Of a stretch of 64,000 bases of DNA, positions 1 to 10,563 are shown piece after piece. The stretch covers positions 192,207,741 through 192,271,740 of the forward strand of contig CM041465.1 of assembly GCA_023213395.1 (NCBI GenBank), given 5' to 3'. The position numbers were made by a program, and so were the translations under genes. The first letter of the stretch is position 1. Every line of letters begins with the position of its first letter. The notes below the pieces were generated by a model. That model made no database searches. It saw only the letters and a list, made by a program, of their open reading frames with translations, and was not told the origin of the DNA. Source of the stretch: Cycas panzhihuaensis (lineage: Eukaryota > Cycadophyta).

Positions 1-485
1 CAAGCAAGCAAGTGAAGTACAAGAGATCTAAACCAATCTTCTTCCTTTTCTTTTTCACCAAACAACATTCCAATGAGGGAAAGGGGGTTAAAGAGAGAAA
101 AGTTAGAAAAAGAGAGGTGTTCCTGGAATCCGGTGGCCGAAGTAGCGCTACCATTTCTATGTTTACGATCCTTATCCTTCTTTAGCCATGGATGGCACAA
201 CGAAAATAGTGCTGGCGAAGAAGGAGGCTTCCTTACCTTCCCCAAAAATAAAAATGGAACTCAAAGGAAATGCAACACAAGGAAATATAAAGATGATTGC
301 AACTCTATTTTATAACTTTGAAAGCAAAAGAAAGTAGCCGTTGAAAGGAGGGGCACATATCTGGAATGGAAACTCCTTCTTCCTCAAGAACGCAATGGGA
401 AAACCTACAACCAAACGAGATTTACCCTTTCCTAAGGGGCATCAAACATATGCGGGACAAGTATGCAATATGGAAAGTAACTATC
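1..485. other. Unassigned flank left of TR-GAG-a
   Basis: I recognise no gene here. It holds a short open frame (73-315) with no family resemblance and AG-rich tracts. Its last five bases (CTATC, 481-485) are the left target-site duplication of the LTR element that follows, so this stretch was once contiguous with the sequence from 6244 onward. It may belong to the minus-strand element whose LTR and primer site lie at 10194-10563; that is inference. Confidence 0.5.
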
Positions 486-873
486 TGTAGGAAAATAATA
501 TGATGGAAAACATGGCAAAACATAAACAAATAATCATTGATCAATACATCATTGTTGCATAAACACAAGAGCTTTTGTATTCAATCCAGTTTTATAGAGA
601 GAGCATTACAAATGTCCAATAGTAGGTGGTGTCTAAAGACATCAGTGTTGCACACCCCTCAAAATATATAGTTGGGGGGAGAAGGGAAACTACTCAACCC
701 CTAAAATTTAAATAACAATAAAATAATAACTTAACTCAAATAAACTTAAATCAAATCAACCTTATCTTATACTTACCTACACATGCGAACACCCACATGT
801 GTAAATTGATGAAAGTGCGGTGTGCACTCCTAGTTGGAAGGTGGGAGTGGGGTGATGAGCATTAACCCCAACA
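486..873 (-). repeat. 3' LTR of TR-GAG-a
   Basis: The 388-bp partner of 5846-6238. On the plus strand it begins TGTAGGAAAA and ends CCCCAACA. The polypurine tract (minus strand) abuts it at 874. Confidence 0.88.
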
Positions 874-890
874 TTCTCCCCCTTAATGGT
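874..890 (-). promoter_or_regulatory. Polypurine tract of TR-GAG-a
   Basis: On the minus strand this reads ACCATTAAGGGGGAGAA and ends exactly at the 3' LTR, the expected place for the plus-strand primer. The same motif precedes the 3' LTR of TR-GAG-b (56595-56611). Confidence 0.8.
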
Positions 891-1565
891 CATCACGAAC
901 AATGTCTTCTTTTTAAACTTGTGGAATTTGTACTTAAAAAAAAAAAAAATCCTTTTGGCTTGATCATTATCAACTTGCTTCATCATTTCTACAACGTGTG
1001 TATCTTTGCCATTGAGTGGTGTACAAAAGCTGTAAGTAAATGAAGTTTGATTCAAATGTGGAGGTGTGGATGCAACTTTGACTTTGTTAACTGGAACTTT
1101 AAGAAAACTTTAAACTTGAACTTTGTCTTCTGAAAACTTTGTGTTATGAACAACAGTCATATCATCATATCTCTCCCCCTCAAATGAAAGATCAAGTTCT
1201 TGTGCAACAAGATGATTATGCGTTTGATTTGAATCTTCCTTAGCCTTTTCGTGACAATCCACATGTTCTGGCACCTGTCTCATATGCTCAACATCAATGT
1301 TAAATTCATTGAGGGTATCTCCCCCATAAGTAGAAATCAAAATGTCCCACACGGATTTAGAAGTTGTTAGTTCACAAACTTTAAAAAATGCATCATCATT
1401 TATAGTGTAAAATATTAAAGCTAGGGCTTCATTGTCTTTTTTAATATTTTTCTTAATATTAACATCATATTCATCTTGTAAGTAGTTCTAAAGATCATGT
1501 GTAATAAAATAATTTTACATAGTTTTATGCCATAGTGAAAAATTATGGCCATCAAATATAGGAAA
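885..1565 (-). pseudogene. UBN2-type Copia gag remnant of TR-GAG-a
   Basis: Read leftward from about 1565, the protein begins with a motif like FDGHNFSLWHK, typical of Copia gag N-termini. It continues through a helical region with SVWDILISTYG (open part 1110-1352) and ends just before the polypurine tract. It aligns with the gag of TR-GAG-b (55925-56610). No CCHC zinc knuckle is visible. In-frame stops break it. Gag would form virus-like particles in the cytoplasm; this copy is dead. Confidence 0.75.
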
Positions 1566-1719
1566 TTATACTTGATCAAGATTGATTACCATTTTACTGA
1601 GAACTTTAGTACATAAAAAAGAATATGTTTTTACCAAGTCAAAAAACTTAATAAATCAACAAATATGACTAACTTATAAGATATAATTTCAGATAAAATT
1701 TGAAATAAGTTGCAGATGC

Positions 1720-3080
1720 AATTGGCTTATCACTTGCTTGATGATTAATTTCTATTAGGATATACTTAAATGCTCAAGTTTAACAGCTTTAAAGTTATAC
1801 TAAACAAAGTCAGAATAAAGTGAAATTATACCAGTATGAAGATCAACGAAAGAACTATTCAATGGAACTAACCATTTTGAAAATGAGTTCCTACAAATCA
1901 ATATTAAAGGAACCGAAGATACAATCATCTTTTTTAGGCCTAACGAGAGCCTGAGGCTTAAAATATTATAAAAAGGCCAATAAAAGACTTATAGAATATT
2001 GTAAAATGATCAATTATAGTTTAGAAGGTTGCTCAATATACTTTTCAATTGAAAACTTTGAGAAATAATATATAAAAAATGTGTAATAATGGCAGATTTG
2101 AGGCTATTATGTACATCGACTTTCATGGATTTGAAAATATGTAAAAATACTTTAAAACTTATAAAAAATAGTGTCAGTTCGAAGAGGAGTGAGTCAGCTT
2201 CCTAACGAAACTGATGGATCTAAATTTTGATATAAAACAGAAAAGTTATACTAGAAATGACAACAAATACTTTTATGGTAAAATATTTAAAAAGTGCTAA
2301 AAAACATTAAAGTGTCACTTTCGGTGATTAAAATAATTATTAAAATAAATATAAAAAAATAAAATAAATAGATGGTGATGAAGTTTGCTGATAATAGATT
2401 GCTATAGAATAGATTTGGGTAGAAAATAATCATCCGGTGATAAAATATAATCTAATAAAAAAGAGTTTTTATGAAAATAGTTTGAAATGGCTTTAAAAAT
2501 AAATGACTGACTTTAAACTATCTGAAATTGGGTCAAATTGGCTCCAAATAGGTCATATGATCAGTCAAAATCATACCTCAAAAAATTCTGGAAGCAATGG
2601 GATAAGTTTCGTCAAAAATTGATGACTCAATAAAAAGATATGGTAAAAATTTTCTAGGTACCCTATATGAAATGAAAAAATGAAAAAAAGAAAAAGAAAA
2701 AATTTTATAAAAGTTGTTGACCCCTTTAAAGATAAGTTATGGTCACGTGGAGAGGTCACGGGGCTGGGGGCTAAATGCCAAAGGGGGCTTAAGCCTTTAA
2801 AACCCCAGAATTCAAATTTTATATAATACAAATAAATTTTTTAAACTTTATAAAATAAAAAATATGAAAAAATAAAAAAATGTTCAATTTTTTTTGGAAA
2901 GTGCGCTACGTCGCCCCGCTGTCACCGTCCGCCCTGAGTGCCTCCATTGCCTAAGAGGTAATTTTTTGGGGCCAAAATTGGGTGGAAAAGTTGAGGATGA
3001 GCAAGTAGCAAAGAGGACATTTAACAACACAGACAAATGATGAGTCTATTTACTAAACCGTTAGTCTTTTTGTAGCCAAT
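1720..3080. other. Internal non-coding DNA of TR-GAG-a
   Basis: AT-rich with no recognisable gene. At about 1705-1745 (minus strand) a leader segment still aligns with TR-GAG-b (near 55335-55375), so the extra DNA relative to that element starts near 1760. Two more GC-rich patches (about 2745-2800 and 2898-2960) stand out from the surroundings and precede the thaumatin-like fragment. Confidence 0.5.
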
Positions 3081-3221
3081 TCTGGCATTACAATTGATTG
3101 AAAATGCTTTATCAAAGATATTTGTTTCTTTCCCTTTGGTCTGGCTTCACTCTGTATTATATTAATTATCGGTTAGATAAATCTATTGGGAGTGTTACAG
3201 TTGCATTATCAGAGACTGACA

Positions 3222-3640
3222 ATGGCGCCTCTTCTTCGAGTCTTATTAGAGGTCCACACGGCTGTTGTCGTTATACTTTCGCTAGGAGGTGGGGTAAGGG
3301 GAACTACGTTCACACTGTTAAACAAATGCGGGTACACCATCTGGCCTATTCTAATAGGGAGTGGAGGAGGAGTATTGGAGGGAGGGGGTTTCGCTCTAAG
3401 CCTCAGACAATCCCTCGGAGTAACCGTATCAGAGAACTGGTCGGGTCATTTCTAGGGTAGAACGGGGTGCAATTTTTATGCATCCAGAGCGGGGCCCTGC
3501 GAAACAAGAGACTATGGAAACATCTTGAAATGCAACAATGCTGGGGGGGTTCCTCTGGTTACTTTGGCGGAGTTCACACTGGGTGACAAGGATTTCTACA
3601 ATGTGTGCCTCATTGAGAAAGGCGCAAGACACAGGATCAA
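3222..3640 (+). pseudogene. Thaumatin-like protein gene fragment (PR-5 family)
   Basis: The ATG at 3222 opens a hydrophobic signal-peptide-like stretch of about 27 residues. The mature start follows (TTFTLLNKCGYTIWP), as in thaumatin-like proteins: beta-strand, conserved Cys and the YTIWP core. Further along are ENWSGHF, an in-frame TAG, then GRTGC, the family hallmark. After a frameshift near 3508 come LVTLAEFTL and DFYNV. The family is normally about 220-250 residues and secreted; only the first half is present, ending near 3640, so most of the conserved cysteines are missing. It lies antisense to TR-GAG-a. Identification is strong from several ordered family motifs; function is lost. Confidence 0.85.
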
Positions 3641-3779
3641 ATCCCTAAAACTGTTATCCAATGTACACCGACACTGGCATATACACACAGTTGACTCCTA
3701 TCAAGATCCACAAAGCACATCACAAATGCATTGCCAGTTTTGTCAATAGAGCATTATGTTGGGTACACTGTTTCGTCGA

Positions 3780-4200
3780 GACTATTAAGAAGAAGTGAGG
3801 AGCTTTTAGTAGCAGCTAAATTTAGAAGGCCATTTCGCAAAGAGTCGCTTCAAGCTTCGGGAGAGCCAAAGAGGCTAACTACTAATGATGCTTTAGCCTA
3901 TCTCAAGGCTATCAAAGAGATGTTCCAGGATAACAAAGAGAAATATGATGAGTTTCTTGAAGTCATGAAAGATTTTAAGTTTCAAATATACAACTGGTGT
4001 TATTGCCAGAGTGAAAGATTTATTTATGGGCCATCGTGCTCTTATTTTGGACTTTAGTAATTTCCTGCCAAAAGCTATGAAATTACACTTCCACTTGAGG
4101 ATGATCGTCTCCCAAAGAAATATCCAGTTGAGCTAGACCAAGCTATCAATTATGTTAACAAAATCAAGAAACGGCTTTGAAATGATGAACAAGTATACAA
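3780..4200 (+). pseudogene. SIN3-like (SNL) co-repressor fragment, PAH1 region
   Basis: The open frame 3731-4057 contains [20 protein letters not shown] followed by [13 protein letters not shown], a close match to the first paired amphipathic helix of plant SIN3-like proteins. A one-base slip near 3978 shifts the frame; the new frame gives [14 protein letters not shown], then FSNFLPKSYEITL and a PAH2-like start ([11 protein letters not shown]) before a stop near 4180. SIN3 scaffolds histone-deacetylase complexes in the nucleus. PAH1 runs into the linker and PAH2 with no obvious intron, suggesting capture through RNA, though this depends on the parent's intron map. It lies about 140 bp downstream of the thaumatin-like piece, same strand. 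Confidence 0.82.
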
Positions 4201-5242
4201 AGCCTTTTTTGGAGCTTCAACTTGAGCGCATGGTTTTCAGATATAAAGCACTATATCCAAAGATGAGATTCTCAACATTTAATGATTTCTTAAATAATGA
4301 TGCAAGCGTTACAAACAGAATATGATCTTCATAATACTTTTTGTTTATATTATATTTTTTATCGTTTGTCTAACATTGTATTTTTAATCATATGTGAAAG
4401 ATATGGTATCCATATAGTAGTTGTTATTTCATTGACTTAATAGCATTCTATTATTTCAAAGGACCTTCAAATTTTTGAGATACTTATGATAACGGTTGCA
4501 AAGATAAATTTTAGGGATTATTTCAAAGAAAAATACAATACTTTGACTTGTTTTAAAAGTAAGAAAATAAGACTTGCTTGACTTACCGGAGTACCAATTT
4601 ACTAGTATCAATACTGTAATGTATTACAGTCCCACTATTGTGGAGTTGGCTGGTTTTGTTTCAAATAAAAATAACTTTGTTTCTTTCCTTAATAGTTGTA
4701 GGAATAAATGCAGTTTATTCTTATAAGCTTATTCTAAAATAAGGAAAGATGACAAAAAAAAATGTTGAGTTTTTTTTCCTTTTTTTTAGTTGAAAAAGAA
4801 TATTTATATCACAGAAGAGATATTTCAAAAACTTTTTTATATTTATATAGAAAACCATGAAAAACTGGTGATTTAGTGGAGCCACAAATGAAACCAGAAA
4901 AATTTTCAAATATATTAACAGAAATATATCAAATAAATGAAATGCATATATATTGGAGTAGATGTATCAAAGAATCAAGAAATATATTTAAATTTAAATA
5001 GAATATGAAGAACCTGATAAACAGCTGTGGTAGATTTGTAGCAGAAAATAGACCTCCAAAGATGAGATCTTCTTCGACACAAGTCGAAGCTTCAAACAGA
5101 TTTCTCCAGTAGGTATATCTGCTATAATATATGGCTCGTTAGGCTGAATATGTCCCAAAAACTTATAGATCTAAAAAAGAACTTGAAAAAATTGTCAAAT
5201 ATGTGATAAAATATATAAATCTAAAAGAAAACTTTAATAAAT
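4201..5242. other. Internal non-coding DNA of TR-GAG-a
   Basis: Very AT-rich. About 4208-4325 can be read on the plus strand as a short open stretch (starts ELQLERMVF) after the SIN3-like piece, but I do not recognise it. Nothing else is assignable. Confidence 0.4.
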
Positions 5243-5360
5243 ATTGCAGATATAAAGTAACTATTGCAGATCTAAAGTAAATATTACAGATCTGTAGCTA
5301 ATATTACAGATATGAAGTAAGTATTGCAAATCTAAAATAAATATTATAGATATAAATAAA
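5243..5360. repeat. 20-bp minisatellite, about six units
   Basis: Successive units start at 5243, 5263, 5283, 5303, 5323 and 5343. The consensus is close to ATTGCAGATCTAAAGTAAAT, with substitutions but no length change until the last, partial unit. It lies in the leader of TR-GAG-a, which is generally rich in AGATCT-like words. Confidence 0.8.
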
Positions 5361-5830
5361 ATAAACTAGAAAAATGGTCAAATATTTGTTAAAATAAGTA
5401 GATATGAAGAATATATGGTAGATCTGAAGAAAACTTTGAATAAATATTGCTTGCAGTTGTGCTCCTGCACAGATCTGAAAGAAGTATTAGATAATTAAAC
5501 AAAATATGCTTGAAGAATGTCAAATATTTGATAAAAATATATAAAAGTTGTTGATAAAACCTCTGTAGAGTGATATAAACTTGATATTTACTGTTTGTAG
5601 CTATACACCTGTACAAATCTGAAATATGTTTGTTATATCACGAGTATATCTTCAAGAATAATTAGATCTTTAGTAAAAAATACAAGAAACTTCTAATAAA
5701 CTTTTCAGAAAATGAATATAACCAATCTTTCTTGTTGTGAGTAAATCTGCCTAAAAGATGCTAGTAGATCTTCTTGCTCTTCAAAAACTTCAAATGGAGA
5801 TGCAATAGCCCAACAACCTTTGGCAACCTT

Positions 5831-5841
5831 TGCTCTGATAC
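5831..5841 (-). promoter_or_regulatory. Primer binding site of TR-GAG-a
   Basis: On the minus strand the sequence just inside the 5' LTR reads TATCAGAGCAAAGG after four spacer bases. It matches the core of the plant initiator-methionine tRNA primer site TGGTATCAGAGC, lacking the first TGG. Confidence 0.75.
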
Positions 5842-5845
5842 TAAA

Positions 5846-6238
5846 TGTAGGAAAATAATATAATGGAAAACATGGCAGAACATAAACAAATAATCATTGA
5901 TCAATACATCATTATTGCATAAACATAAGAGCTTTTGTATTCAATCCATTTTTGTAGAGAGAGCATTACAAATGTCCAATAGTAAGCGATGTCTAAAGAC
6001 AGCAGGGTTGCACACCTCTTAAAATATATAGTTTGTAGGAGGAGAGAAACTCTTCAACCTCTAAATTTTAAATAACAATAAAATAATAATTTAACTTAAC
6101 TCAAATTAACTTAAATCAAATCAACCTTACCTTATACTTACCTATACATGTGAGCACCCACATGTGTAAATTAATGAGAGTGAGGTTTGCACTCCTAATT
6201 AGAAGGTAGAAGTGGGGTGATGAGCATTAACCCCAACA
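5846..6238 (-). repeat. 5' LTR of TR-GAG-a
   Basis: The 393-bp LTR is terminated by TG and CA and is homologous along its length to 486-873. By eye the two differ at scattered substitutions and small indels, so the insertion is not recent. It also matches the LTRs at 54585-54955 and 56612-56982, defining one family. Confidence 0.88.
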
Positions 6239-6243
6239 CTATC

Positions 6244-8960
6244 TTAATTAAAAGAAATATATTCACCACCAATATCACTCTTTGCACCTTGTATGTTATT
6301 TAGTATGCAATGCAGAAAAAAGTGGAAAAGAGAGGGAAGGAGGGTGGCTAACCTTGGAATGGCTAACCCTCCAAGTCAAAAGTGCTCCACGCTGCCCCCA
6401 AGTACCAGGATGAAAGGTGAGACAAATGCAACAAGCTTCTAGAAGTGCAAGCAAAGAAACGACAAACAATGTTGTAAATGTTGTCAAAGTTACAAAAGCT
6501 GCAACATGCAACTTTTACAAGTTCTACAAGGTTCTAACCAAGTAACACAGGAGAATATGGAATGGGGGGTGGAACCCCGCCCATGTAGGATATGTTGGGC
6601 TGGTTGCAGGTGCAACAATAGGCTACCTACGTTGCTACCAGTGATGATCTATCTTTTAATAGCCCTTTGGGAACTCAAGGAAGGTACAGAGAAGGGAGAG
6701 GTGAGGAGAGAAGGCAGTTGCACTTAAGGAGAAGGCTCATTGGGTGCAAGACCCCACCTTTAGCTCCTTTCACTCTCTGTAAGTGCCTCTCTCTTGCTGC
6801 CTCCTTGAAGAAACCAAGAAGGAGTCAAGGGAAGGAAAAGACATGCAAAAGAGGGGAGGGTTTGCCTCCCGTTTATAGTAGAAAGAAGGGGGGAAATTAG
6901 TGTAAAAAGTATTGACAAGTAGTACTTATATTGCCTAAATAAAGTAAAGCAAAGAGTGGACTTAGAGGTACCTACTACGAGTGGATCTGAGGTAGACCCA
7001 CCTATGAAATTGGATAGAGAAGCAAACCCTTTGGGGTTTACAGGTGAAAACCCCAAATGAAGCAGCAAGCAGGAAGAAAACTGGAGCAAGAAAGATAGCT
7101 AAAACTTGATGGAGTGTTTAGAGCATGACCTTCTCCTAGCTAGCTATGTTGCAGGCCTATAATCGTGTGTCTGGAGCTGTAAGAGGCTGGCAACTGGTTG
7201 AGAAGCAGACGTAGCAAATTTAGTCCTGTTTGTAGGGCATTTTTAGAGGAAGTAGTGGAAAAAATCAGTGAGAGAGAGATGAAATGAGGGGATTTTTGGG
7301 TTTTTAAACCCAACCCTAGCTCAATCGAGCGATTAGGGTTCGATCTGGGCCAGGGATAAGTTGATGCAATGTAGCAATTTCACAATAAATGCAAAATTAG
7401 CCACAGGTAATTTAAAAAAATAAATATAGACAATTGCCCCGTGGTAAACTTAGCGGTGTCGCAAAGTTTGCAGCGGTACTACGAAGTTTAATGCAGTGCA
7501 ACAGACACATAGAAAAAGGCAAAGGAAGATGAGCCCGAAATCTCTAAAAGAGGGGAAACTTGGGCCCCAAAAAACACAATACTCTGTCCAAGTGGTAACA
7601 AGGAGCTGTGGGGCATAAGGAGGTCACAACGGACAAGTAAATAGAGGCGACAGGTTCCCCAAAAAATAACAAATGGACTGGGGACGACAACTAAACCTAG
7701 GCAAGGTGCCATGGGTCATGATGCACTGACAAGTGATGTAATCAGGCTACGAAAGTTGAACGGTACTTGGGGACGTTGTGGAGGCATAAAAGAGGGTTGT
7801 GGAGTGCCATGGGATATGCATCCCCAGATTGTCATAGGCTAAAAGTGTTGTGATGCAATATAGTCACACAACAAATGCATAGTGGTCATGCAATGAGTCA
7901 ATCATCGTGTGATGTAGATGAAGTGTTTCAACCTACCTTTCCTAGAACTAATAAAGGCAAGGGATAGAAGCATACCTATACTTACCTGAGTCAACTTGCC
8001 CAAGCCCATTCCTGGTAGCCGAGAAACAAGTTGTAAGTGGTCTTTCCAAAGGCCTTTATATTTTGCAGTATTTTTTACTTCAGTGAATTATAAGTCCCAA
8101 TTTTCTTTGTCTTTTAATATGTAGTTGACATTCTACTTAAATTATGATGATATGGTAAAGATGAGAAAGAAGCAGAAGAGAAGATGAATGTGTTGGCCAC
8201 TAACATGTGTGGCTAGTACACCTAGCATAGTAGGGATATGTGAATGAATTCTTATGATGAGAAGGAAGCAAGTAATGAAGAATGGCCATTAACACTTATG
8301 GCAATTACTCCTGACGTAGCAGGTTTTCTAATACAATAAATGATGTAGAAGCATAATCAATCACTGATGATGAATTATGTACAAGTGATCACGCAAGAAT
8401 GTAGCTTAAGGCAAAGAGTAGTGTATGATGTGTTAACCACTTACCTCAATCTTGTGTCCTAATGTAGTTGAGGTGTTTGATATGACACCTAAGACTTCTA
8501 GTATAACAAATTAGGGCCTTCACTCATGACATACGCACCTATGCTTGGTGTTATAATCCAAGGCATAATAGAGCCCAGGTATTACCAGTCCTCACCTAGT
8601 TCACCTCTAAGTGGTGATACACCTCCTTCAAAGAGTCAAATGGTACTGCACACCCAAGGTTATGATGGATATCAGACCATCTAAATTTTATCTTGCATTA
8701 AGATTTTAGTTGTCTAGACTGGTTATCAAGATGATCCCTTATTGGAGCCCATAGGTATGGCTAACCTATCACTCTACTAGTATATCGATTAAGTCCAGAC
8801 CCACCTTGAAACCCACACCTCCTTTACAACATCGAATTCTGTCCTATGAATAAGCCCAAGATAACAGAAAAAATGTACGAAATGTGTTCATTTTAAGGGA
8901 AATGTTTAATGAATGTTATTGAGTACATGTTATTGAAGAATTAAAACCGAAACAACGAAT
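6244..8960. other. Unassigned intergenic or element-internal DNA
   Basis: No recognisable protein in any frame. The open frames here (about 6296-7089 and 7488-7712) are low-complexity or overlap on both strands. The segment continues 1-485 across the TR-GAG-a insertion. It may be the non-coding body of the minus-strand element whose 5' LTR is at 10209-10563. Confidence 0.4.
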
Positions 8961-10193
8961 GTGTGCTTCTCTTTTACTTGCTTTTGTGCTTATGTGTCCA
9001 CCTTTATCCTAAAGAGTGCTAATCAAATGAGTATGTCAATATAAGAATCATGCAAGATGCTAAGTAAAAACATAGGATATTGCTTCGATCTAAGTGTTTT
9101 ATTGTTACAATGAGGTTTTGCTTAAAAATGTTTGAAAAATATCTGAAAACCCCCTTTTTTTCTTTGTAATTTTTATGAAGAAAGGGGAAAAAAGGAAAAT
9201 ACTCTAAAATGTTTTACAAAAACTAAATTTTAGCCAAAAGAGAAAATGTTAGTAATGATGTAAGAAACCTACATATGGTAACAAAAACTCTTGTACGGTC
9301 GTACAACCATACGAAATGGCTGAAACATTTTGGCTTAAAACTTCACCATACTAAATGATAGATAAAGTTCAAATGTTCAACTTTTGCTAAAGAAGCATTG
9401 CTTAAAACTCATTCGAAATGCCTCGAAACTCGTTGAAACTCCTATGAAACCTCTTAGGGATAAAACTAATTTTTCACCGATATCTTCAAAAATACTCAAT
9501 GAAATTTAATGAAACTAGATTCAATTGATTTCTGATGTGAAAATCTACTGAATCCCTCAAGAAATTTTGACTAAAAGTTATAAGATTCAAATAATTTCTC
9601 AAAAAACCCTCAATTGGGACTATAGTCATACTACTGTGATTTGGAGGCTTTTGGGGCCAAATTAGAGATCGACCCAGAAGACAAAAATGCTCCACATGGT
9701 TGGGTGACCCTCCCTATGAATTTTTAGCTAATTCTGGTAACTTTTATTTTATTTTTTTTATGTTTCTCGAGGGAACGACCATACTTCTGTAATTTGGAGG
9801 CTTTCGATAGCCTAATTAGTCAGCACTATGACTATTGTATCACTGTTCTGCAACCTGCAAGTAGTCAGACTTTGCTCCAACAACTTTACTACATCATCTC
9901 ACCTTCTGGCTATCAGATTTTTGAAAAAACTTCATTAGAAGCTCTCCTTGTAGACTCCAAAAGTTCTTACAAAAGATTTTTAAAGCCAGGTAGACTACTT
10001 CTAAGGAGTAGATTTGATCCTCATAAAAGCTGCAGATGAATAGAGGATATAAATATATTTTGCAAATGCAAATCAAATGAAAAATCTCCCTTAAATTTAA
10101 AATATAAATGTAATCTCTATACTTCACATGGAAAGTGAAAGAGAGGCAAAAAATCATTCCTTGCTAGTGGAATAGAGTGAGAAGATCCCCCAT
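8961..10193. other. Unassigned DNA, likely leader of a minus-strand LTR element
   Basis: No gene recognised. A 25-bp motif (CATACT..CTGT.ATTTGGAGGCTTT) occurs at about 9626 and again at about 9779 in the same direction. Because the primer site at 10194-10206 points leftward, this stretch should be the 5' leader of that element. Confidence 0.4.
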
Positions 10194-10206
10194 GGCTTTG
10201 ATACCA
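10194..10206 (-). promoter_or_regulatory. Primer binding site of element X
   Basis: The minus strand reads TGGTATCAAAGCC, a close match to the plant initiator-Met primer site. Its position beside a 355-bp LTR-like stretch to the right sets the polarity of the element: transcription leftward. Confidence 0.7.
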
Positions 10207-10208
10207 CA

Positions 10209-10563
10209 TGAAGGAGGGGGTAATATGGGTCTAGTGCTCAAATCACTCACACTCACACATTGGCAAAGAAGAATAAAGAATGAAGAGAGCAAGAATAGAG
10301 AGCAAAGTTAGAGGTGAGAATAAAATTATTCCACTCCATATAATTTTGTTATTTATAATTGAGAGTTAAGAGTTTTCCCTCCAAGTGACATGAACCCGAA
10401 ATTACATTCAAATGCACATGAAATGCAATTTATTTAAGTGACTTTCACTAACTCTATTCCTATAGTCACTTTAGTTATTCATTAATGATCTTATAACATT
10501 AATCTCTTTTATAACACTAAAGCAACTATAAAAAGGATAGAAATATAAAAAAGGAAGGATCCA
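10209..10563 (-). repeat. LTR-like end of element X (single copy in window)
   Basis: It begins TGAAGGAGGG two bases outside the primer site and ends near 10563, where Gypsy-2 gag sequence starts abruptly. No second copy was found in the window, so the far LTR is probably to the left of position 1. The right boundary is set only by where Gypsy-2 similarity begins. Confidence 0.5.

Larger units (their letters stand above)
486..6238 (-). mobile_element. TR-GAG-a: gag-only LTR retrotransposon with host-gene fragments
   Basis: A complete LTR element on the minus strand. Seen: two LTRs (486-873 and 5846-6238) with TG...CA ends, identical CTATC duplications outside (481-485 and 6239-6243), a primer site beside the right LTR, and a polypurine tract beside the left LTR. 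The only retroelement coding remnant is a Copia-type gag (UBN2-like) that ends at the polypurine tract, leaving no room for protease, integrase or RT. This is the layout described for plant TR-GAG elements. A smaller relative lies at 54585-56982 in this window. About 3.5 kb of extra internal DNA (about 1760-5400), absent from the relative, includes thaumatin-like and SIN3-like fragments on the opposite strand. The element must have depended on enzymes from an autonomous Copia partner. Confidence 0.85.

Noticed and set aside
3098-3460. 120-codon plus-strand frame overlapping the thaumatin-like fragment
   Set aside because: It is out of frame with the recognisable thaumatin motifs and Arg-rich, as expected for a shadow.
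6296-7089. Overlapping open frames on both strands
   Set aside because: No domain, low-complexity composition and mutual overlap; treated as chance.
7355-7890. Weak direct repeat (TGATGCAAT.TAG words at about 7362 and 7851)
   Set aside because: Similarity covers only about 40 bp with many differences; not enough to call LTRs or a tandem repeat.
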